Below are positions 1 to 6,770 of a stretch of 11,116 nt of DNA, one piece after another (positions within the stretch are counted from its first letter, which is position 1; each line of letters begins with the position of its first letter). The notes under the pieces were generated by a model. The model was not told the origin of the DNA. It saw only the letters and a program-made list of their open reading frames with translations, and ran no database searches. This stretch comes from Mailhella massiliensis (GTDB taxonomy: Bacteria; Desulfobacterota; Desulfovibrionia; Desulfovibrionales; Desulfovibrionaceae): the NCBI RefSeq assembly GCF_020741395.1, contig NZ_DYZA01000125.1, positions 1-11,116 on the forward strand, written 5' to 3'. The position numbers were made by a program, and so were the translations under genes.

Positions 1-348
1 CTGGTCGCCCATGTAGAAGATGTTGTCCCCGAGGATGAGGCACACGTCGTCATTGCTCACGAAATCCGCGCCCAGGGTGAAGGCCTGCGCTATGCCCTTG
101 GGCTCCGGCTGCACCTTGTAGGAGAGCCTGAGCCCGAGCTTTGCGCCGTCCCCCAGCAGCGCCTCGATGTTCGGCGTGTCTTCGGGCGTGGAAATGATGA
201 GTATCTCCCGTATGTCGAAGAGCATGAGCGTGGAGAGCGGGTAATAGATCATGGGCTTGTCGTACACGGGCAGAAGCTGCTTTGAGGTGATGCGGGTGAG
301 AGGATAGAGCCTCGTGCCGCTGCCGCCCGCAAGAAGTATGCCTTTCAT
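1..348 (-). CDS. rmlA: Glucose-1-phosphate thymidylyltransferase, N-terminal part (runs off window)
   Basis: Known role of the family: it joins glucose-1-phosphate to dTTP to give dTDP-glucose and pyrophosphate, the first step of dTDP-L-rhamnose synthesis for lipopolysaccharide or other surface glycans, in the cytoplasm. The visible 116 residues begin MKGILLAGGSGTRLYP, the nucleotide-binding signature loop, followed by the SKQLLPVYDKPMIYYPL segment and, near the window edge, LILGDNIFYMGDQ with the conserved GDN. About 40 per cent of a usual ~290-residue protein is present; the rest lies beyond position 1. The ATG at 346-348 has a good ribosome site, GGAGG, 7 bases upstream. It follows the capsid gene on the same strand, but a strong terminator and about 280 bases of leader separate them, so it is probably its own unit and likely host rather than phage DNA. 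RmlA paralogues for other dTDP-sugars cannot be fully excluded. Confidence 0.93.
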   Translation of the reverse strand, partial: MKGILLAGGSGTRLYPLTRITSKQLLPVYDKPMIYYPLSTLMLFDIREILIISTPEDTPNIEALLGDGAKLGLRLSYKVQPEPKGIAQAFTLGADFVSNDDVCLILGDNIFYMGDQ

Positions 349-630
349 TGACTTTCCTCCCGAAAATACGACCCCTTCCCGGGGAAGCAGGCTCTGTTCC
401 CGGAAAAAACGCCTGTGAAGCAGAAAAACACGTCCGGCCCCTGCCTTCTGCAGGCGGAACATGCCTTCTCCCTGTTTGATTTTTCCCGAGCGTAGCGAAA
501 AACATACCCCATTACCAGTATAACCTTTCCCCGGCGGAAAAACGATTTCCTCCCGCGGGCCGAAGCTCCCCCGGCTTTCGGGCGGCCCGCACGCCCCTTT
601 CCCTTGCGGCGAACATCCCGGAAAAAGGAC
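349..630. other. Non-coding leader between rmlA and the capsid-gene terminator
   Basis: About 280 bases without a convincing gene. Short open frames on both strands are Arg/Pro/Gly-rich and look like by-products of high GC. Read on the minus strand, it is the untranslated region ahead of rmlA and holds several GTTTTTC-like runs and small inverted repeats, for example CTTCC/GGAAG around 365-378. A TATACT box at 517-522 is the only promoter-like element seen. This is also where a prophage/host boundary may fall, but no attachment-site repeat could be recognised within the window. Confidence 0.5.
517..522 (-). promoter_or_regulatory. Possible -10 box for rmlA
   Basis: On the minus strand the hexamer is TATACT, one base from the sigma-70 consensus, in a locally AT-richer patch of a GC-rich spacer. 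No good -35 hexamer sits 16-18 bases upstream (the bases there are around TCGTTT). If it is used, the rmlA transcript has a leader of about 160 bases. Supported only by the match of this one box. Confidence 0.25.
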
Positions 631-670
631 AAAAAAAAGCGCTCCCTGCCGCATGGGGAGCGCCCTTTTT
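631..670 (-). terminator. Rho-independent terminator after the capsid gene (possibly bidirectional)
   Basis: A perfect 8-base stem, GCGCTCCC (639-646) with GGGAGCGC (656-663), encloses a 9-base loop. It is flanked by eight A at 631-638 (a U-tract in minus-strand RNA) and by five T at 666-670. It starts about 30 bases past the stop codon of the capsid gene and should end the head-gene transcript. The T run on the other side means it could also stop plus-strand transcription. Confidence 0.88.
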
Positions 671-700
671 CTGTTGCCGCGCGTTGCCCGCGCCTTTTGC

Positions 701-1654
701 CTAGGCGGACTTCAAATCCGCCAGCACGCCGGAAGAGGCGTCGTTTCTCGCCTCCAGCGTGCACTCCACAAGCACATGGCCCTTCAGGCTGTCGCCGGTG
801 ACGGCGAGGCGTTCTTCGCGGAAGGGGCGCAGGTACGCCACCTTCCAGTACTGCGGGTCGAGCACGAAGGCGCAGGTTTTGGAGAAGGGTTCAAAGGCCT
901 GCACGCGGTTGGGCACGAGCTTCAGCGCGCCGAAGTCGGAAACGTACACGTCGATGACGGCCGTGGCCTTCTTCTTTTCGGCCCGCTCCATCTTCGTCGC
1001 GCCGCCGGAGAGCACCTCGCTCATCTTCACGCGGATATCCGGGGCCATCATGATGCAGTCGGGGTTGCCGCCCGCGTTGTACACGTCGGTGAGCAGGTCC
1101 TTGAGCATGGCCTCGGTGGGCACGCGGGTTGTCCCTGCCGCGCAGGCCGCGGCGGAACCGTCGGACTTCGTGCCCGCGCCGTGGTAATTGGCCTGCATCC
1201 AGCAGGGCAGGCCGGTCATGAGGCGGCCGTCCGTGCCGTTGTCCGCGCGGGCCACCTTGTTCTGCAAAAGGGCGTACTCCACGTCCTTCTTGAGCTCCCG
1301 GGTGCGCAGGGCCATTTGATAGGCGTACTGCCTGTTCACGCCCGCCTGCTTCACGGCCTGCGCCGTGCCCGACACGTTGATCGCCTTCCTGAGGATCTGC
1401 GTCCTGTTGGAAAGCTCCGTGGTATAACTCTCGGAAAACGCGGCGGTGTCCGCGCCTTCCAGCGCCGAATTCTCCGCAGGGCTCGCCAGCGTGTCCGTCT
1501 GCCATTCGTGCAGGGTCTGGCTCGCGGCGGACTTGCCGCACATGGTGAGAAAGGGCGTGTCCGTGGGAGCCACGTTGAAGATTGCGTCCATAAGGTCGCG
1601 GGGCTTGCCCTTGATGTTCGCGTCCTTGAGCTGGCCTGATACTACGTTTGCCAT
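701..1654 (-). CDS. Phage major capsid protein (SU10 / DUF5309 type)
   Basis: Forms the icosahedral head shell. At 317 residues it has the length usual for the SU10-type (DUF5309) capsid family. The N-terminal part, with KGKPRDLMDAIFNVAPTDTPF then a TLHEWQTDTLASPAEN segment, and the central RTQILRKAINVSGTAQAVKQ segment are the parts that look most like that family; later come a TGLPCWMQANYHG loop and PTEAMLKDLLTDVYNAGGNP. The assignment is from remembered family features plus position; no search was run. The ATG at 1652-1654 has GGGAGGA 6 bases ahead. It follows the scaffold-like gene by 11 bases and precedes a strong terminator, so it ends the head operon. In related phages, connector and tail genes normally follow; none does here. 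Confidence 0.87.
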   Translation of the reverse strand: MANVVSGQLKDANIKGKPRDLMDAIFNVAPTDTPFLTMCGKSAASQTLHEWQTDTLASPAENSALEGADTAAFSESYTTELSNRTQILRKAINVSGTAQAVKQAGVNRQYAYQMALRTRELKKDVEYALLQNKVARADNGTDGRLMTGLPCWMQANYHGAGTKSDGSAAACAAGTTRVPTEAMLKDLLTDVYNAGGNPDCIMMAPDIRVKMSEVLSGGATKMERAEKKKATAVIDVYVSDFGALKLVPNRVQAFEPFSKTCAFVLDPQYWKVAYLRPFREERLAVTGDSLKGHVLVECTLEARNDASSGVLADLKSA

Positions 1655-1665
1655 GAAATTCCTCC

Positions 1666-2637
1666 CTACATGGTCGCTTCAAACAGCGCCGCCAGGGCTT
1701 CGGTGCTGTCGGGGTTCCTGCCGAGCATTTCGCGGGCCTTCCTCGCCCTGATATCGGTCTCTGCCGGCGTTGCGCCGCGCGGGCTCTGTACCCTGGGCGC
1801 TTCCGCCACCTTTTTCGCGGCCTGCGCGCGCCTTGCCTGGAGCCTGTCGTAGAGCATAGCCTTGGCGATGAGCTTCAGCTCATAGCCCTTGGAAAGGCCG
1901 TTGACGACCTCAGGCGGGCAGCCCTGTTCCTGCATGTACTTTGCCATGTCGGCGGCAAAGGTCTTCCCCTCAAAGCCCGCGCCCATGAGCGCCCTGAGCT
2001 CCGGCTGCACCCCGGCAAACTCTGCGGCCAGGGCTTTCTGCGCTTCGGCCGCCCTCTCGGCTTCGTACTGCCGGACCTGCTGCGCCACGCCCTGCTGCAC
2101 GCGCTGAATCGCGCCCATGCGGGCGTTGTACGCCTGCTGAAGCCTGACGTATGCGGCGGGGTCGGACTGCGCGAGGCCGTTCCAGTCCACGGAGCCGTAC
2201 TCGCCTTCCACAATCTGCCGCATGGCGAAAAGCGCCTGCTGTATCCGGGCGTTGGCCTCCACGGCGAAGGCTTCCTGCCTTTTCCTCTCCTGCCGCTGCT
2301 CCGCGCGCACCCCGGCCATGGCCTGCGCATGGGCCTCTTCGCGGGCGTTGACCGCGTTTTTCGCCTCCGGCGCAAGCCCCTGCCAGACGGATTCCTCCCA
2401 GCCTTCGGGCATGGGAATGTCGGGCAGAACCTCCTCTTCCTGTCCCTTCCCGGCCTCCGCCGAAGCCCCTTCCTCCGCGCCGTCGTTTTCCTCCCCGGCC
2501 GGGAGCGCTTCGCCCGAAGTGCCGTCCGGCTCTTCCGGCGTACCTGCCTCAAAAAGCCCCGCTACGGCGTCCATCTCGTACACGCCTTCCTCACGGCCGA
2601 TATCCGCCCCGCCGATTTCCCTGATTTCCTCGCTCAT
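1666..2637 (-). CDS. Putative head scaffolding protein
   Basis: A 323-residue protein directly upstream of the major capsid gene, the usual place for a scaffold. Residues 1-70 are very acidic and low in complexity (runs of E, G and A such as AGEENDGAEEGASAEAGKG). A PMPEGWEESVWQGLAPEAK segment follows, then a long Ala/Gln/Arg/Glu-rich helical or coiled-coil region (about residues 95-215), and a basic C-terminal part with RLQARRAQAAKKV and ending EALAALFEATM. No transmembrane segment or catalytic motif is seen. Scaffolds are usually recognised by composition and place rather than sequence, and this fits: acidic N-terminus, helical middle, basic capsid-binding C-terminus. The ATG overlaps the TGA of the upstream remnant (ATGA), a sign of former translational coupling, and a GGACGG element lies just ahead. 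A capsid-associated protein of another kind remains possible. Confidence 0.75.
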   Translation of the reverse strand: MSEEIREIGGADIGREEGVYEMDAVAGLFEAGTPEEPDGTSGEALPAGEENDGAEEGASAEAGKGQEEEVLPDIPMPEGWEESVWQGLAPEAKNAVNAREEAHAQAMAGVRAEQRQERKRQEAFAVEANARIQQALFAMRQIVEGEYGSVDWNGLAQSDPAAYVRLQQAYNARMGAIQRVQQGVAQQVRQYEAERAAEAQKALAAEFAGVQPELRALMGAGFEGKTFAADMAKYMQEQGCPPEVVNGLSKGYELKLIAKAMLYDRLQARRAQAAKKVAEAPRVQSPRGATPAETDIRARKAREMLGRNPDSTEALAALFEATM

Positions 2638-2752
2638 ATTCCGTCCTTTGCTGCGCTCAATGCCGCGTTCAGCACTTCATCCCTACCCTTTTCTCCAGGC
2701 GCGGCACACGGCGGAAGAAAAGATTTTCGTCTCTCCTGCAAAAAGCGCCCGC
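2634..2752 (-). pseudogene. Remnant 3' end of a second copy of the 91-residue gene
   Basis: Translated in the frame ending at TGA 2634-2636, this stretch gives LQERRKSF, then APGEKGRDEVLNAALSAAK. It parallels the end of the intact gene at 3562-3837 (LQEVRRELF, then AAGKKGKDDVLNAALERAR). The DNA also lines up over about 120 bases, including an identical GTGCTGAACGCGGC block and a shared GCGGGCGCTT at the upstream edge. Upstream of about 2752 the resemblance stops and no start codon belongs to it, so the 5' part is lost. Its stop overlaps the scaffold start as ATGA, so this truncated copy, not the intact one, keeps the ancestral junction with the scaffold gene. The frame can be opened further upstream, but that part looks like non-coding translation. 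Confidence 0.65.
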
Positions 2753-3554
2753 TTCCGCCCTGCCTCCCTTCCCCCGGAGAGACGCAAAAAGGGCGGCGCT
2801 CCCTTGCGGGGCATGGCCGTTTCTGATAGAGTGAAGTCGTCGGGAACGCCGTCAGCAGAGATCGCTCGCTGCGTAGGCCTCTCCAATAACGGAGATGTTT
2901 CATTTGCCACAGGATGGAAGGCGGAACCATCCGGCGTTCCCCAGGTGCGGCTCTTCATGTTGAGGAGCCGCTTATTGTTTATGGGGTTCACCTGGTGGAG
3001 ATAGGTAAATTCTTCCGAAGGACGCAAAGAGCCCCTTCCCCCCGTGCCCTTTCCCAGCGCTGCTACACTTTCGACATAGGGCTTGTTCGCACGCACATAA
3101 AACCTGTCTTTGCCTGTCACCGGAGCTTCCACAAGATCTTCTATCTCTTCATGGGGCAACTGCCCGTGTCCGGTATTCCAGGAGTGGGAATATCATTCCT
3201 GTCTGCAACCGGCTTTCGGGTATGAAACGCCCCATTGTCTTCCTTCGCCGCCTTGAAAACGTCCTTCGGCAGGCGTTCCTGAAACTCAAAAACAGGTTCA
3301 TGCATCGGCAAGGCGCCTTTTGCCGCCTTATTAAGTAAATCCAGCAACCGCCGCCCATCCTTGGAATACCCTTCCGCCTCGTCCGGGCTCAGCATTGCCG
3401 CAGGCGGCAGGCAAAGGGCCTTTCCTGAAGTCTGCCGTCACTCTTCCTCCCTCATCGTGCGGAAGGCACGGGCCTGCGGGGCGTTCTGCATGTTCCCCCG
3501 TTTTTCGCCGCCCGGCTTCCGTCGGCATGTCCGCCACGGCGTCCTTTTCCCCAT
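2753..3554 (-). pseudogene. Broken phage gene of unknown function between small gene and scaffold
   Basis: Protein-like segments run through this region but switch frame. The likely start is ATG 3552-3554, 7 bases after the stop of the 91-residue gene. Restoring one base near the AAAA at 3545-3548 gives MGKKDAVADMPTEAG; the frame then returns and gives RGNMQNAPQARAFRTMREEE, followed by an in-frame TGA at 3438-3440. Next comes AMLSPDEAEGYSKDGRRLL and a helical stretch down to GIPDTG, where one base missing at the CCC of 3163-3165 shifts to LPHEEIEDLVEAPVTGKDRF, FTYLHQVNPINNKRLL and DGVPDDFTLSETAMPR. The restored product would be about 250 residues. The 3' end cannot be placed exactly; the frame stays open to 2683 but its last part runs into the remnant. 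No family recognised. Base composition is somewhat lower in GC than the capsid and terminase genes. Confidence 0.65.
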
Positions 3555-3561
3555 GCGCCTT

Positions 3562-3837
3562 TCAGGGCTTCTCCCTTGCGCGCTCAAGCGCCGCGTTCAG
3601 CACGTCATCCTTCCCCTTTTTCCCCGCCGCGGCCCCCTGCAGAAGAGAAAAAAGTTCCCGCCTCACCTCCTGAAGCGCCCGCTGCATGTACCACCAGTCC
3701 TCACGCTTCACCGTGTCGGTACAGGTACGCCACGCCCTGACGTAACGCGCATCCAGACATGCAAAGGTCTCACGGAACACCTCGCTCTGCAGAATACGCC
3801 CCGCCTCCAGAGCCTCCATCCTCTCTTCATGCGTCAT
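3562..3837 (-). CDS. Small phage protein of unknown function (91 aa)
   Basis: An intact frame starting MTHEERMEALEAGRILQSEV and ending GKKGKDDVLNAALERAREKP. It reads as a soluble, mostly helical, highly charged protein with a KREDWWYMQRALQEVRREL segment in the middle, and no signal peptide, membrane segment or metal motif. The ATG at 3835-3837 has GGGAG about 8 bases ahead and lies 17 bases past the stop of the broken gene upstream. It is the only intact gene between portal and scaffold. A truncated second copy of its 3' end sits next to the scaffold gene at 2634-2752. Position suggests a role in head assembly or a carried accessory function, but no family was recognised. Confidence 0.72.
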   Translation of the reverse strand: MTHEERMEALEAGRILQSEVFRETFACLDARYVRAWRTCTDTVKREDWWYMQRALQEVRRELFSLLQGAAAGKKGKDDVLNAALERAREKP

Positions 3838-3854
3838 TCTTTTTCTCCCATGAA

Positions 3855-4701
3855 TTAGTCAAGCAGGCCTCCCAGTTCGTCCACGCCGCAGAAAAACGCA
3901 GGCGCAAGCAAGTCCGCGGCCGCCTTTCCTGCCTTTGCCGGTACGCCGATTGGATCCGTCAACATATCAACGGGATCAAAATTCGGCGTTCCCAATCCCG
4001 GCTCCGTGTTTACATACCCGGGAGCGTCGGTCGGCCATAAGGGCAGCCCTGCACCTGTACCCGCTATGGCGAGTGAGCTTTTTCAACGGTTCCTCTAAGG
4101 TATTTTCAAAGGGGTGCTGACAGCAGAAATGGGACCGCTGCCAACCTGCTCCGCAGGCACCTGCATCATTGAAGGTGAGAATATGGAGGAATTCGGCCCG
4201 TCCTCCCAGTACCCCCTTTCCTTCAACAGATGTTCCGCCTTTGAGCTTTTCGGATCGTACACGGTAACGGTTCGGAAACTTTTTTTGTACGGCAACATAG
4301 GCATATGCCATGCCTGTCCTGCTTGCCCGCAGGATTCCGCAACGCTTCTTTCGCTACCGGATGCTCACCAAGAACATGGGGAATAAGTACCGTATCCGGC
4401 GAATCGTAAATTCCTCGGTATCCTTCAGCTATATGCTCCGGCGTCCAGTGATCCTTGTGAAAACGCTGGACAAGCCCATGGTTATTAAAATATCCATAGT
4501 TACCGCCATATGTTGACGAATTTTCCAGAGCCGCTGCGGTATTCACTCTTTCCAGTGCCCTGCCTTACTCCCCCCATATTTCCGGCCTGCAATGGCCTTT
4601 TTTACTATGTCCAGAATATCTGGTCTTACCGCGCCTTCTGCTTCATCCGGCGTCGAAGCAGCCATAAGCCCCAGCAAGCCGCCGAGCGTCTTTATATTCA
4701 T
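3855..4701 (-). pseudogene. Broken gene downstream of portal, several homopolymer frameshifts
   Basis: Its ATG (4699-4701) overlaps the portal stop as ATGA. Good protein sequence is found in succession but in changing frames: MNIKTLGGLLGLMAASTPDE to KYGGSKAG; then LERVNTAAALENSSTYGGNY to AKEALRNPA; then GMAYAYVAVQ; then FRTVTVYDPKSSKAEHLLKE to ISAVST; then PFENTLEEPLKK; then SLAIAGTGAGLPLWPTDAPG to the natural end FFCGVDELGGLLD. Each switch falls on a homopolymer: CCC 4558-4560, CCC 4326-4328, T7 4280-4286, GGGG 4111-4114, T5 4079-4083. One base at each restores an open frame of about 280 codons. The protein is rich in Asn, Tyr and Ser in places, and the DNA around 4250-4550 is visibly AT-richer than the flanks, suggesting an acquired cargo gene. 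Family not recognised. Confidence 0.75.
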
Positions 4702-6770
4702 GACATGCCCCCTACGCCACGGATATTCGTCAGCCCGCCTCCTCTCTCGCCCATTTGAAGGCGAGTCTGACAGAGATCCTTTTCCATGCTCATTTCCATG
4801 GCCTTCAAGGCGAGCTGCCCTTCCGCCTTCTGCTTTTCGAGCGCCATCCTGCTCTGCGTCTCAAAGGCCTTGCGCTGCGCGTCCGTCTGCGCCTTCCACG
4901 CATCGGTCTGCTGTTTCGCCTGCGCCTTCTGCTGTTCAAGCTGCAACTTCTGCTGTTCCGGAGACGGCTGAGCCGGCGCGTTCATCATGGCAGCTTCCGC
5001 ACGTCTGGCATCCTCTTCCGTACCGAAGAAGCGCTCCGGAGCTTCCAGCCCTGCCGCTTCCGCCATTTTGCGGCAGGTATAGGCGATATGGGAAAGGCGC
5101 ACGGGGGAATTTTTCCCGAGCTGCCGGAGGAAGTCCTGCTGGATCTGCAGAATCTGCCGATAGGCGGAGACAAGCCTGTTCCTGTTGCCCGTGCCGAGGC
5201 CCACGGCCACGGAAATATCCATGTCCGGATCCCACTTGCGCGGGTCGAAGGCCATGAAGCGGCCCTTCAGGCGAAGCTGCACGGCCTTGTCGTGGTAGCG
5301 GTTGAGAAGGTGCAGAATGTAGCGGCCGAGGGGCTTGAAAAAGGTCTCGGCATACACGCGGGCGATGAGCTCCAGGCGCTGGTTCACGGCCTCCTCCATG
5401 ATGCTCGCGCCCGTGGCCGTGTTCTGGAGCGTATCGGCCTGAAGGCTCTGCGTGCGGCTCGACACCCCGGTGCGCCGCTCGATGAGTGCGGAACTCATTT
5501 CCAGCCCCTGCAAGGCCTCGGCGGCGGAAGTGGCCACAGGCAGGGGCGCGATGGTGGCGTCGCCCTTCAGGCGGTGCACGGCCCCCACGCCCCGGGCAAG
5601 GAGACTGTCGTATTCCACGCTGCCGCTCATGCCCTCGTTCACCACCAGCTCGCCCTGATTGCCGAGGGCGAGACTGTCCAGATACTGGCGCGTCATTTCC
5701 GTGCGCAGGTCCTGCACGTCGGAGACAAGGTCGGCCAGGCACAGCCCCACGGCCTGATGCGGCAAAGGCACGGAGCAGGCGGCGAAAAGCGGCGCGCGGT
5801 AAAGCGGCCACTCCTCCACCTTGAGCACGCGGCATTGTTCCCCCTCCCCGCAGAACACGGCCTTCACCTTTTCCGCCACGTTGTCGCCGTCCAGGTCGAA
5901 ATCAAACCAGGCCTCATAAACCTTGTATTCCCGCACGGCCTCGCCCTCCGCCGAGCCGCGCCCGCCTTCTTCGTCGTTCACGCCGAGCCCCGCCCCGGTC
6001 TCGGGCATGATATCCCCCTCGGCCATGGGCGGCAGGCTCTCCACAAGCTCCCGCGCATAGCCTTCCTTCAGAAGGTCGGAGGCCGTCTTCTTCTCCCAGA
6101 AGGCGATGAAGCGGGCGCTTTCCACGTCCCGCGCGTCGGCGGAAAGGAGGACGTTTTCCGAGGGCACGGGGTCGATGCGTATCTCGCGCCGCTTCACCTT
6201 CCTCTTCAGGGAAACGTCGTATCCCGCGCCCCCGGGAGCGGCATACTGCTCCACCCGCACCGCCCCGGGATCGCCGGGATTGAGCGAGGGATCCGTGAGC
6301 AGCGCCACGGCCTCCTGCTCGGAAAGCCCGGTATACTGGAGAAGCTGCGTCTCTTCCCGCTCCGGGCAGTGGGCGACGCACCAGCCCGCGCGCTGGTACA
6401 GCCCGTCGGCAAGCACGTCGTGCACCAGGCGGAACATGTTGCGGCCGAACACCGCCTGATTGACGTACAAGGTCGCGTCCTCCGCGGCCTGTTCCTCCGC
6501 CGGGGTGCGCGGGTCGAAGCGGATGATCTCGTCGTTGCAGAACACCCTCATGAGCCCCGGCTTGGCCCATTCCACAGTTTCCATCACCGTGCGGTCGACG
6601 TAGGTGGAAAAGCCCCGCTCCCCGCGCTCCTCATCCACGCCGTAGCCGTGGCCGAGATAGCGGCGCTTGAGCTGCTCGCGCGCCCCGGAAAGCTTCGAGC
6701 CTTCGCGGCCCATGCAGCGCTCCATTTCCCGCACTATGGCGCGGCGTACCCTGTCCTTTTTGTCGTCCAT
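4698..6770 (-). CDS. Phage portal protein (SU10-like)
   Basis: The portal ring sits at one head vertex and is the channel and motor docking site for DNA packaging. The protein has 690 residues, normal for large P22/SU10-type portals. N-terminal marks are KLSGAREQLKRRYLGHGYGV and VEWAKPGLMRVFCNDEIIRF followed by FDPRTPAEEQAAEDATLYVN; the core has LADLVSDVQDLRTEMTRQYL, the RTGVSSRTQSLQADTLQNTA region and MDISVAVGLGTGNRNRL. The last ~110 residues form a Gln/Lys/Ala-rich coiled coil. The frame is open far upstream, but ATG 6768-6770 overlaps the terminase stop by one base (TGATG) and begins the recognisable protein, so it is chosen. It is coupled at its end to the broken gene downstream. Identification is by remembered family features plus position after TerL; confident as a portal, less so for the subfamily. 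Confidence 0.9.
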   Translation of the reverse strand: MDDKKDRVRRAIVREMERCMGREGSKLSGAREQLKRRYLGHGYGVDEERGERGFSTYVDRTVMETVEWAKPGLMRVFCNDEIIRFDPRTPAEEQAAEDATLYVNQAVFGRNMFRLVHDVLADGLYQRAGWCVAHCPEREETQLLQYTGLSEQEAVALLTDPSLNPGDPGAVRVEQYAAPGGAGYDVSLKRKVKRREIRIDPVPSENVLLSADARDVESARFIAFWEKKTASDLLKEGYARELVESLPPMAEGDIMPETGAGLGVNDEEGGRGSAEGEAVREYKVYEAWFDFDLDGDNVAEKVKAVFCGEGEQCRVLKVEEWPLYRAPLFAACSVPLPHQAVGLCLADLVSDVQDLRTEMTRQYLDSLALGNQGELVVNEGMSGSVEYDSLLARGVGAVHRLKGDATIAPLPVATSAAEALQGLEMSSALIERRTGVSSRTQSLQADTLQNTATGASIMEEAVNQRLELIARVYAETFFKPLGRYILHLLNRYHDKAVQLRLKGRFMAFDPRKWDPDMDISVAVGLGTGNRNRLVSAYRQILQIQQDFLRQLGKNSPVRLSHIAYTCRKMAEAAGLEAPERFFGTEEDARRAEAAMMNAPAQPSPEQQKLQLEQQKAQAKQQTDAWKAQTDAQRKAFETQSRMALEKQKAEGQLALKAMEMSMEKDLCQTRLQMGERGGGLTNIRGVGGMS

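Noticed and set aside
653..1639. A 328-codon plus-strand open frame opposite the capsid gene
   Set aside because: His/Gly/Arg-rich antisense translation with no family marks; the minus-strand capsid gene explains the region.
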